A DNA stretch of 7,668 nucleotides, from positions 1 to 7,668 of the forward strand of contig JALTZE010000007.1 in the NCBI GenBank assembly GCA_027051315.1, read 5' to 3'. Below are positions 1 to 6,748 of this stretch, piece by piece. Both the position numbers and the translations under genes were made by a program. The notes under the pieces are model-generated. The model was not told the origin of the DNA, did no database searches, and saw nothing but the letters and a program-made list of their open reading frames with translations. Within the stretch, counting starts at the first letter, position 1, and each line of letters opens with the position of its first letter. The DNA is from Micavibrio sp. Lineage in GTDB: Bacteria > Pseudomonadota > Alphaproteobacteria > Micavibrionales > Micavibrionaceae.

Positions 1-45
1 CCCTTTGATTTGAATAAAACATGAATTTTATAAGGAATTAATAAG

Positions 46-339
46 ATGAGCCGTCGTTGTGTTATAACAGGAAAAGGTGTGATGACAGGAAATAACGTTT
101 CCCACGCACAAAATAAAACACGTCGCCGTTTTCTTCCAAATGTACAAGAAACAAGCTTGTACAGCGAAGCTTTAGGTAAGATGATAAGAGTAAAAGTAAG
201 TGCATCTGGAATGCGTACAATTGACCATAAAGGTGGGCTTGACGCATATTTGATATCTACAGCAAAAACTAAACTTGATGAATCATTGCGCCCATATAAA
301 GAGCAGGTTGAAAAAGCGATAGCTGCTAAAAAAGCCTGA
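46..339 (+). CDS. rpmB: 50S ribosomal protein L28
   Basis: Structural protein of the large ribosomal subunit. The 97-residue product begins MSRRCVITGKGVMTGNNVSH, the family's N-terminal signature, followed by the basic NKTRRRFLPN segment (about residues 23-32) and a central SASGMRTIDHKGGLDAYL block (about 52-69). Length and the MSRRC...TGNNVSHA form match alphaproteobacterial L28. Only one cysteine (Cys5) is present, so this is a form without a zinc-binding four-cysteine cluster. The start is supported by a Shine-Dalgarno AAGGA at 32-36, nine bases before the ATG. The gene ends in TGA and is followed by a hairpin with a T-rich tail, so it may be largely monocistronic. Identification is secure from sequence similarity recalled for the family. 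Confidence 0.97.
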   Translation: MSRRCVITGKGVMTGNNVSHAQNKTRRRFLPNVQETSLYSEALGKMIRVKVSASGMRTIDHKGGLDAYLISTAKTKLDESLRPYKEQVEKAIAAKKA

Positions 340-363
340 TATTAAGAAAATACAATTTTGTTT

Positions 364-403
364 AACCGTTGCTGTTAAAAATGGCAGCGGTTTTCGTCTT
401 TTT
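364..403 (+). terminator. Putative intrinsic terminator / tgt leader hairpin
   Basis: AACC, a three-base bulge (GTT) and GCTG pair with CAGC and GGTT around a short A-rich loop; two G-U pairs can extend the inner stem. The stem spans 364-394 and is followed by an interrupted T-rich tail to 403. It lies 25 bases after the rpmB stop and ends directly before the tgt Shine-Dalgarno (AGGA, 404-407). It is therefore also in the 5' leader of any tgt transcript, whether that comes by read-through from rpmB or from a weak -10-like TACAAT at 351-356 that has no recognisable -35. Terminator is the simplest reading; a partial terminator or attenuator is possible. Confidence 0.6.
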
Positions 404-414
404 AGGAAAATAAA

Positions 415-1614
415 ATGTCTCTTTATAAAAATTTTAAATTTAAAATAACAAAAAAATCGAATAAATCCAAAGCAAGGCTAGGGATTTTATCAACGCCACA
501 CGGCGATATACAAACACCCAATTTCATTTTTTGTGGTACAAAAGCATCTATAAAAAATCTCCACCCGCACCAAATGAGAGAGGCGGGCACAGATATAATC
601 TTGTCAAATACCTATCATTTAATGATTCAACCAGGGGGAGAGCTTATAGAAAGAATGGGAGGTCTTCATAAATTTATGGGTTGGGACGGCCCTATGTTAA
701 CTGATAGTGGAGGATTCCAAGTTTTTTCCTTAGGGCATGGAGCAGATTCCAATGAGCTAATCGCAAGAAATAAAGTAGGGGGCAAAACAAATGTAACAAG
801 AAAGAAAAGCCTGCTAAAAATAACAGAAGAGGGAACTTACTTTAAATCATACAAGACAGGTGAAAAACTTTTTCTTTCCCCAGAAATAGCTATGGACATA
901 CAAAGACAGCTAGGCGCTGATTTAATTATGCAGTTTGATGAATGTACAGCACTTCACATGGATAAAGAATATACAAGAAAATCAATGCACAGGTCGCATA
1001 GATGGGGGCAAAGATGTATAGAACATTTTACAAAACATGATAATGGTAAACAGGCTTTATATGGAATTTTGCAAGGTGGAGTATTCCTAGACCTTCGAAA
1101 AGAAGCAGCAGAATGGTCTGCTCAAATGCCGTTTTTTGGTAATGCAATAGGAGGGTCAGTAGGGGAAACCAAAGAACAATTCTATGAAATTTCTGCGCTA
1201 TGTTCAGAATATATGGATACTTCCAGACCATTGCATATGCTAGGAATAGGGGCAATAGATGATGTTTTTGCTAATGTTCGTCTTGGTACAGATACTTTTG
1301 ATTGCGTATCTCCAACCAGATTGGCAAGACATGGTGGAGCAATTATCAAAGGAGTTCCGGGAAATAAAATTAATCTTATGAATGCAAAATTTAAATATGA
1401 TGAAACTCCACTTAACGCAAATCTTGAAAATCCATCATCATCTAAATATTCAAAATCATATATCCATCATCTGTTAAAATCCAAAGAACTCTTGGGAACT
1501 CAAATATTATCTCAACATAATGTAGCAATGATGAATCTTTTGATGAGAGAAGTAAGAAAAGCTATACAAGAAGATAATTTAGATGAACTTGAAAAAGAAT
1601 GGATAGTTAATTAG
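415..1614 (+). CDS. tgt: tRNA-guanine(34) transglycosylase (queuine/preQ1 type), zinc cysteines missing
   Basis: Exchanges guanine 34 in the anticodon of tRNAs with GUN anticodons for preQ1 or queuine, in the cytosol. The 399-residue product keeps the catalytic landmarks: TDSGGFQVFSLG with Asp97, FDECT with Asp175, LQGG at 219-222, and TFDCVSPTR with Asp296 as the expected nucleophile. Three departures from the usual bacterial enzyme are visible. The CxCxxC zinc site before the YSRAYLHHL-like helix is replaced by LENPSS (337-342), although the downstream His368 of QHN remains. The pocket loop normally GGLAVGE is GGSVGE (246-251), one residue shorter. An extra basic stretch of roughly 20-25 residues lies between SLG (107) and ITEEG (136-140). 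The last two, with the ARHG at 304-307, resemble my recollection of the chlamydial queuine-using Tgt. The ATG has AGGA seven bases upstream. No queC/D/E/F-type synthesis gene is visible in the window. Function as Tgt is very likely; substrate choice is inferred. Confidence 0.93.
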   Translation: MSLYKNFKFKITKKSNKSKARLGILSTPHGDIQTPNFIFCGTKASIKNLHPHQMREAGTDIILSNTYHLMIQPGGELIERMGGLHKFMGWDGPMLTDSGGFQVFSLGHGADSNELIARNKVGGKTNVTRKKSLLKITEEGTYFKSYKTGEKLFLSPEIAMDIQRQLGADLIMQFDECTALHMDKEYTRKSMHRSHRWGQRCIEHFTKHDNGKQALYGILQGGVFLDLRKEAAEWSAQMPFFGNAIGGSVGETKEQFYEISALCSEYMDTSRPLHMLGIGAIDDVFANVRLGTDTFDCVSPTRLARHGGAIIKGVPGNKINLMNAKFKYDETPLNANLENPSSSKYSKSYIHHLLKSKELLGTQILSQHNVAMMNLLMREVRKAIQEDNLDELEKEWIVN

Positions 1615-1640
1615 ACAGCTGATAAAATTTATCATATAAT
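1612..1640 (+). promoter_or_regulatory. Sigma70-like promoter for the GGDEF-upp-kinase-DUF1491-prfC run
   Basis: A -35 box TAGACA (1612-1617, one mismatch to TTGACA) and a perfect -10 TATAAT (1635-1640) are separated by exactly 17 bases. Transcription would start near 1647, about 28 bases before the ATG at 1675. The -35 overlaps the tgt stop codon. This is the best promoter match on the + strand and sits in the only sizeable gap before the five-gene run. Functional assignment is inferred from sequence alone. Confidence 0.7.
1620..1634. promoter_or_regulatory. 15-bp palindrome filling the promoter spacer (putative operator)
   Basis: TGATAAA-A-TTTATCA is a perfect inverted repeat with seven-base arms and one central base. 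It occupies almost the whole spacer between the -35 and -10 boxes, a position from which a bound dimeric regulator would block RNA polymerase. It is not an FNR-type box, whose TTGAT and ATCAA halves are four bases apart. In AT-rich DNA such a palindrome can occur by chance, so the operator role is tentative. Confidence 0.4.
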
Positions 1641-1674
1641 CACTAACTATATAGCTTAGCTTATAGGAAAAATT

Positions 1675-2586
1675 ATGTCGTTATCATATGAAAAAAGTGA
1701 CGTATTCAAAATATTGTCCCCATTATTTGAGGAACATTCAGGCTGGTACAGTAGGATAATAAAATTTATATTCTATCCTGATAAAAACAGGAATTTTACC
1801 TTAGAAATGCCAAAATCATTTGGTGAGTTTCTTAAAAAACAGGAAGAAGAAGATTATCCAATAGACCCAATAACACTTAACCGTTTGGTATCTATGCAAT
1901 CGGAATTACATTCCTCATCAAAAAAAGTAGTTGAACTTACCAAAACTTTGGGTGAACAAAAAATACCATATGAAGAATTTAATAATTTTTCTAACCTTTA
2001 TGATGAATTTATAAACCATATCAGGCGTATAGAAGAAGATATAGTAGCAATGGATAAAGGTCTTGATAGCAAGACAGGGCTTAGGTCAGTATCAATGCTA
2101 GAATCTGATATGGCAAAAGAATTAGAAAGAAGGGCAAGAAACGGCAAAACATTTTCCATTGTACTTGCAAGGCTTGATAATTTTGATGAAATCAAAGAAA
2201 AAGGTGAACAATTTTATGATAAAGTCTTAAAAATATCTTCAGCATCAATATTGGAATGTATAAGGTCATTTGATGATGCATACAGATTGAATGAAACAGA
2301 TTTTTTGTTAAGCCTCAAACATGCAAATGTTGATGGAGCAGTAGCCTGCACAGATAGACTTCGTGATATAATGAATAGAAGAAAAAAAGAAGAAGGCTTA
2401 ACGTCTGACGAAGACTTTACTTTATCGCAATGTGTAGGGGAACCATTGCCAGGTTATAATATTCCTGAAATGATTGACGGCATGCGTGAAGATATGAAAG
2501 AAAATATAACCGAACCAGATTCTGTAATAAAATATGTAGAACAATCACCATTGCAAAGATATCTTAAATCAGTAGAAAGTACATAA
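1675..2586 (+). CDS. Degenerate CZB-GGDEF-like protein, probable non-catalytic c-di-GMP-linked regulator
   Basis: A 303-residue soluble protein with no signal peptide or membrane segment. The C-terminal half (about 130-290) follows a GGDEF fold: DSKTGLRS (131-138) stands for the DxLTGLxNR helix, LARLDNFDEIKEKGEQFYDKVL (about 164-185) for the metal/substrate strand with Asp168 kept, and the signature RxGGDEF reads RLNETDF (204-210). With both glycines and the acidic pair altered, cyclase activity is unlikely. RSFD (197-200) matches the RxxD product-inhibition site at canonical spacing. The N-terminal part (about 14-125) is helical and recalls the zinc-sensing CZB domain of E. coli DgcZ: EHSGW (20-24) and a later His79 are present, but the FGRW-preceding cysteine is not. 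The start has AGGA at 1665-1668. Its stop is one base from the upp start, implying translational coupling. The fold assignment is fairly firm; a c-di-GMP receptor role is inference. Confidence 0.75.
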   Translation: MSLSYEKSDVFKILSPLFEEHSGWYSRIIKFIFYPDKNRNFTLEMPKSFGEFLKKQEEEDYPIDPITLNRLVSMQSELHSSSKKVVELTKTLGEQKIPYEEFNNFSNLYDEFINHIRRIEEDIVAMDKGLDSKTGLRSVSMLESDMAKELERRARNGKTFSIVLARLDNFDEIKEKGEQFYDKVLKISSASILECIRSFDDAYRLNETDFLLSLKHANVDGAVACTDRLRDIMNRRKKEEGLTSDEDFTLSQCVGEPLPGYNIPEMIDGMREDMKENITEPDSVIKYVEQSPLQRYLKSVEST

Positions 2587-2587
2587 T

Positions 2588-3241
2588 ATGTTGGAACATA
2601 AAGAATTAAAAAATCTATTTATTGTTAATCACCCTTTGATAGGACATAAACTTACTCATATGCGTGATATTAACTGTAACAAAATGCAGTTTAAATCACT
2701 ACTTAATGAGATTGGCTATCTTATGGGGTATGAGATTACAAGACACCTCCCTATAACAACAAAAACAATCCAAACACCTCTTTGTGAAATGGAAGCTCCG
2801 ATAATAAAGGGTAAAAAACCTGTAATAGTTCCAATTTTAAGAGCAGGCTTAGGAATGTCAGAAGGGCTTGAAAGACTTATTCCAAATGCAAGAGTAGGGC
2901 ATATAGGCTTATATAGGGACCATGAAAATAATGATAATATTGTTGAGTATTACGCCAAAATGCCTAATTCAGAAGGACGTCAAATATATCTTGTTGACCC
3001 CATGTTAGCTACAGGGAATTCAGCAGTAAAAGCAGTAGAAACCATGATAAAATTTGGCGTACAGCCTAAAAATGTTAGATTTATGGTTTTGGTTGCCGCC
3101 CCCGAAGGAGTGCGTACATTCCATAAAGCATATCCAGAAATACCCATTTATACAGCTTCTTTAGATAAAAAACTAAATGAAAATAACTATATAATACCAG
3201 GGTTGGGAGATGCAGGCGATAGATTGTTCGGCACAAAATAA
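2588..3241 (+). CDS. upp: Uracil phosphoribosyltransferase
   Basis: Pyrimidine salvage enzyme joining uracil and PRPP to give UMP and pyrophosphate in the cytosol. The 217 residues are close to the usual 208-210. Visible signatures are VPILRAGLGM (81-90), the PRPP-binding loop YLVDPMLATGNSA (134-146) and the C-terminal uracil-binding segment YIIPGLGDAGDRLFGTK (201-217). All expected functional motifs are intact. No separate strong Shine-Dalgarno precedes the ATG, which lies one base after the preceding TAA, so translation probably depends on coupling to the GGDEF-like gene. The next gene begins six bases after its stop. Salvage of uracil between two signalling proteins has no obvious functional link; shared expression may simply reflect operon layout. 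Confidence 0.97.
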   Translation: MLEHKELKNLFIVNHPLIGHKLTHMRDINCNKMQFKSLLNEIGYLMGYEITRHLPITTKTIQTPLCEMEAPIIKGKKPVIVPILRAGLGMSEGLERLIPNARVGHIGLYRDHENNDNIVEYYAKMPNSEGRQIYLVDPMLATGNSAVKAVETMIKFGVQPKNVRFMVLVAAPEGVRTFHKAYPEIPIYTASLDKKLNENNYIIPGLGDAGDRLFGTK

Positions 3242-3247
3242 CTAATA

Positions 3248-4786
3248 ATGGATATGTCAGAAAAAATAGAGATAGATAGAAAGCTTTTGTTTGATTCTAT
3301 GCCAATACCAAGATTCCTTGTGGTATTAGATGAAGAAAAGACATATAAAATTTATGATATAAATAAACGCGCCTTACAATATTTTAACAGGAGCGAAAAG
3401 CAAATTCTGGGTAAAAAAATACAAGAATTTATGGATAGTGAAAATGCACGCCACTTTATTCAGGCATTTGAAGTATGCTCAAAACAAAAAGTTCCAGTAA
3501 CAATACAAGCTTTACCAAGTTTTCCAGGTGGATTAAGGGTTCACGGTTTCTGGATAAATCCAGTTATAGACCCAGATAACGAAGAAATAATTTTAATTGA
3601 TGTAATGGCTCAGCCTGATTCTTCAGATGAATCAATCCTTCAAAGAGAGCGCGATGATGCTATTTCTCTGCTTACTTCAATATTTGATGTTAGTGAGGTA
3701 AGCATAATTGTTACAGACCATCACAGAAGAATAATAAGAGTAAATGAATCTTTTGTCAGAACTTATGGCTGGACTCGTGATGATTTGATAGGTGAAGATT
3801 TTACTATGCTAAATACTCCTGATGAAAGGGAAACAGCAATAGAAAACCATGAAAATTACATAAAAACAGGTATAAGAAATTCAGGTGAGATGAAAATCTT
3901 GCGTAAAAATGGCTCAATCGCCAATGCTTTATTTACCACCGCTACGCTAGAACTATCACAAGGAAGAAGATTCCAGATTACAACAATCATGGATATAACT
4001 TTAAGAAAAAGAATGGAAATGTCTTTGCGTGTTGCAAAAGAACAAGCAGATGCTGCCAATCAGGCAAAGTCAGCCTTTCTTGCAAATATGAGCCATGAAT
4101 TAAGAACTCCTTTAAATGCTATAATAGGATTTTCTGAAATTATGCAAAAAGAAACTTTCGGAGCAATAGAAAATCCTCGCTATGTAGAATATTTGGAAGA
4201 TATACATTCAAGCGCAAATCATCTTCTTGCTATTATTAATGATGTTCTTGATATGTCAAAAATCGAAGCAGGAAGAATAGAACTTGACGAACATACTTTA
4301 GATATAAAAGAAATGATAGATATCGTCATAAGAATGGTTTCTTCCAGAGCATTCAGTTCAGGCATTAACCTTAAAGCCGAAGTTCAGGAAAATATACCAC
4401 CCTTGCAGGCTGACCCCAGATTGGTAAAGCAAATATTGATAAATCTTTTAAGTAATTCCATTAAATTTTCAGAAAAAGATAGAGATGTTACTATACGTTC
4501 ATTTTTAGAAGATGATGGTGACCTGCTAATTATAGTAGAAGACAATGGCATGGGAATACCAAAAGAAAAAATCAAAGAAGCAATGGAACCATTTGGACAG
4601 GTGAGGGACCCTATACATGCAAGAGAGCATGAAGAACAAGGAACAGGGCTAGGGCTTCCCTTATCAAAAGCCATGATGGAACTACATGGCGGTACATTAT
4701 TTTTAGAATCAGAAGAGAATAAAGGAACAAAGGTAACATTAACATTTCCACGTCAAAGAATTAAAAAAAACGAAAAAGCCCAATAA
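3248..4786 (+). CDS. Soluble PAS-PAS sensor histidine kinase, PleC/DivJ-like
   Basis: Two-component kinase of 512 residues without membrane segments, so it should sense a cytosolic cue. Domains in order: a divergent PAS (about 12-118), a typical PAS with PAC end (about 140-257, ending ITTIMDITLRKRME), HisKA with phospho-acceptor His283 in MSHELRTPLN, and HATPase with N box LINLLSNSIKFS (Asn403), G1 DNGMGIP (432-438) and G2 GTGLGLP (465-471). All catalytic elements are present. The stretch after the histidine, SEIMQKETFGAIENPRYVEY, then DIHSSANHLL and INDVLDMSKIEAGRIEL, is the form seen in alphaproteobacterial PleC/DivJ-type kinases, which act on DivK/PleD-type regulators; no response regulator is encoded here, so a partner elsewhere is expected. 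The start lies six bases after upp with no clear Shine-Dalgarno; Met3 (3254) is an equally possible start. Co-transcription with a GGDEF-like protein is suggestive. Confidence 0.92.
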   Translation: MDMSEKIEIDRKLLFDSMPIPRFLVVLDEEKTYKIYDINKRALQYFNRSEKQILGKKIQEFMDSENARHFIQAFEVCSKQKVPVTIQALPSFPGGLRVHGFWINPVIDPDNEEIILIDVMAQPDSSDESILQRERDDAISLLTSIFDVSEVSIIVTDHHRRIIRVNESFVRTYGWTRDDLIGEDFTMLNTPDERETAIENHENYIKTGIRNSGEMKILRKNGSIANALFTTATLELSQGRRFQITTIMDITLRKRMEMSLRVAKEQADAANQAKSAFLANMSHELRTPLNAIIGFSEIMQKETFGAIENPRYVEYLEDIHSSANHLLAIINDVLDMSKIEAGRIELDEHTLDIKEMIDIVIRMVSSRAFSSGINLKAEVQENIPPLQADPRLVKQILINLLSNSIKFSEKDRDVTIRSFLEDDGDLLIIVEDNGMGIPKEKIKEAMEPFGQVRDPIHAREHEEQGTGLGLPLSKAMMELHGGTLFLESEENKGTKVTLTFPRQRIKKNEKAQ

Positions 4787-4819
4787 GTTGAATAAGAAAA
4801 TAAATAAAGAGCTTTAAAC

Positions 4820-5152
4820 ATGGCAGATGACCGTATCCCTACATCTTTATTGATAGAAGCAGTATTAAGAAAATGTAATCTTGATTGCCGACCAGTCTAT
4901 ATAGCTCAAAAAGGAGCATTTGCAGCAGGTACAATAATGCTTAAACAAAATGGCTTGGAAAATGGCTGTCAGGTACTTTTTCAAATACGGGATTTTGACG
5001 GAAATCTTACATGGATGAAGGCTTTTGAAAATGAAAATGTTGACGAAGTAAAGGCAGATGAATATATAAAAAGAGCTATAAAAACTGATTCTGATTTATG
5101 GGTAATAGAAATCGAAGACAAAGAAATGAATAATCCATTTGAAGGCGAATAA
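4820..5152 (+). CDS. DUF1491 family protein
   Basis: A 110-residue soluble protein of unknown function. The opening PTSLLIEAVLRKCNL (7-21), the central KGAFAAGTIMLK strand-turn (31-42) and the ending SDLWVIEIED...NPF (93-107) fit DUF1491, a family I know mainly from Alphaproteobacteria, where members open with a similar IxALLRR helix and end with DPDLWVVEIE. No catalytic motif, signal peptide or membrane segment is visible. It sits 33 bases after the kinase and 18 bases before prfC; a weak purine-rich AAAGAG (4807-4811 region) is the only candidate ribosome site. Family assignment comes from recalled pattern, not a search. Nothing in the sequence reveals its role. Confidence 0.85.
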   Translation: MADDRIPTSLLIEAVLRKCNLDCRPVYIAQKGAFAAGTIMLKQNGLENGCQVLFQIRDFDGNLTWMKAFENENVDEVKADEYIKRAIKTDSDLWVIEIEDKEMNNPFEGE

Positions 5153-5154
5153 AT

Positions 5155-5161
5155 AAGAAGG
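5155..5161 (+). promoter_or_regulatory. Ribosome binding site fixing the TTG start of prfC
   Basis: AAGAAGG, whose AAGG core (5158-5161) lies nine bases before the TTG at 5171. It decides the start: the encoded residues from TTG onward (SYLEEIIKNRRTFAI) match the RF3 N-terminus, and the next in-frame ATG (about 5288) would remove the GTP-binding P-loop. Confidence 0.75.
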
Positions 5162-5170
5162 TAAATCAAT

Positions 5171-6748
5171 TTGTCATATCTTGAAGAAATTATAAAAAAT
5201 AGACGTACATTCGCTATCATTGCTCACCCTGATGCTGGTAAAACAACATTAACTGAGAAACTTCTCCTTTTTGGCGGTGCTATACAAATGGCAGGATTCG
5301 TTAAGGCAAAAGGTGATGCAAGACGTGCAAAATCAGACTGGATGAAAGTAGAACAAGAAAGAGGAATCTCAGTTGCCTCATCTGTCATGACTTTTGAAAA
5401 TAATGGAATAACCTATAACCTTCTTGATACTCCAGGACATGAAGATTTTTCCGAAGATACATACAGAACACTTACCGCTGTTGATAGTGCTATTATGGTT
5501 CTTGATGCTGCAAAAGGTATAGAAACACAGACATTGAAACTTTTCGAAGTGTGTCGTATGCGTGATATGCCCATAATCACATTTATCAATAAAATGGATA
5601 GGGAAAGTCAGGACCCGTTCGATTTGCTTGATGAAATTGAACAAAAGCTTGCTTTAGACGTCGTTCCCGTAACATGGCCGATTGGCTCTGGCAGAGATTT
5701 TAAAGGCTGTTATGATTTAATCAATGATGAACTTGTTTTATTTGACCGCGGTAAAGGAGATAAAATCACACAATCTGTGACTTGTTCTGGTCTTGATGAT
5801 TCTAAATTAGATGAACTTTTGCCAGATTATCAGGTGGAAAAACTTCGCGAAGATGTCGAAATGATAAGAGGATTATGCCCTCAATTTGTTCACCAATCAT
5901 ATATGGAAGGTCATATGACTCCTGTATTTTTCGGTAGTGCCGTAAATAATTTTGGTGTACGTGAGCTGCTAATGGGGGTAGGGGAGTACGCGCCATACCC
6001 CAAAAAGCAAAAAACAAAAACACGTACAGTTGAGCCAACGGAAGATAAAGTATCAGCCTTTATATTTAAAATTCAGGCAAATATGGACCCTAAACATCGT
6101 GATAGAATGGCCTTTGCCCGAATATGTTCAGGAAAATTTAAAAAAGGAATGAAGCTAAAACATCCACGTTCTGGTAAATTCCTTACCATGCATTCTCCTC
6201 AACTTTTCTTTGCCCAAGACAGGGAAACAGCAGAGGAAGCATATGCAGGAGATATTCTAGGGCTACCAAATCATGGAAATCTGAGAATAGGTGACGCTTT
6301 AACAGAAGGTGAAGATATCACCTTTATAGGGATACCATCATTCGCCCCTGAATTGATGAAAAGAGCAATACCAGAAGACCCGATGAAAGCAAAACATCTA
6401 GGTAATGCATTAATACAGCTAGCAGAAGAAGGCGCAGCAAGAGTATTTAAACCACAACTCGACTCTCAGTGGATAGTGGGAGTAGTAGGAGCATTACAAT
6501 TTGAAGTATTATTGGATAGATTACGCACAGAATATAATATTCCAGTAAGATTTGAACAAACATCTTTATATACTGCACGATGGATGGAATGCGAAAATAA
6601 GGATAAATTGAAAAAATTTCTTGATGAAAACCAATCAGCCATTGCATATGACCACGATAATGACCCAGTGTTCATAGCCAGAAACGCATGGCACCTATCA
6701 GATGCCGAAGAAAAAAATCCAGATATAATATTTAAGGCTACAAAGTAG
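5171..6748 (+). CDS. prfC: Peptide chain release factor 3 (RF3), TTG start
   Basis: Translational GTPase that removes RF1/RF2 from the ribosome after peptide release. The 525-residue product is close to the E. coli RF3 length (529). GTPase motifs are intact: AHPDAGKTT (18-26), switch I region with RGISVASSV (64-72), DTPGHEDFSEDTYRTL (86-101) and NKMD (140-143). Downstream, the RF3-specific KIQANMDPKHRDR segment, NFAPEL-like SFAPEL and the C-terminal TARWMEC support RF3 rather than EF-G, and the protein lacks EF-G's later domains. The start codon is TTG, supported by a Shine-Dalgarno nine bases upstream. It is the last gene of the five-gene run, 18 bases after DUF1491. The final codons overlap the 3' end of a convergent small gene by 11 bases, and no clear terminator follows the TAG. 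Confidence 0.97.
   Translation: MSYLEEIIKNRRTFAIIAHPDAGKTTLTEKLLLFGGAIQMAGFVKAKGDARRAKSDWMKVEQERGISVASSVMTFENNGITYNLLDTPGHEDFSEDTYRTLTAVDSAIMVLDAAKGIETQTLKLFEVCRMRDMPIITFINKMDRESQDPFDLLDEIEQKLALDVVPVTWPIGSGRDFKGCYDLINDELVLFDRGKGDKITQSVTCSGLDDSKLDELLPDYQVEKLREDVEMIRGLCPQFVHQSYMEGHMTPVFFGSAVNNFGVRELLMGVGEYAPYPKKQKTKTRTVEPTEDKVSAFIFKIQANMDPKHRDRMAFARICSGKFKKGMKLKHPRSGKFLTMHSPQLFFAQDRETAEEAYAGDILGLPNHGNLRIGDALTEGEDITFIGIPSFAPELMKRAIPEDPMKAKHLGNALIQLAEEGAARVFKPQLDSQWIVGVVGALQFEVLLDRLRTEYNIPVRFEQTSLYTARWMECENKDKLKKFLDENQSAIAYDHDNDPVFIARNAWHLSDAEEKNPDIIFKATK

Noticed and set aside
5..34. TTGATT and TATAAG, 18 bases apart, as an rpmB promoter
   Set aside because: The -10 would overlap the Shine-Dalgarno and transcription would start about five bases before the ATG, removing the ribosome site. 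The real promoter probably lies left of the window.
340..414. PreQ1 riboswitch before tgt
   Set aside because: The hairpin lacks the A-rich tail and loop pairing of the class I preQ1 aptamer and looks like an ordinary stem with a T-rich tail.
4384..4674. 96-codon open frame on the - strand inside the kinase gene
   Set aside because: It is antisense to the conserved HATPase region, has a Ser/Leu/Ile-rich translation typical of reverse frames, and no ribosome site was noted.
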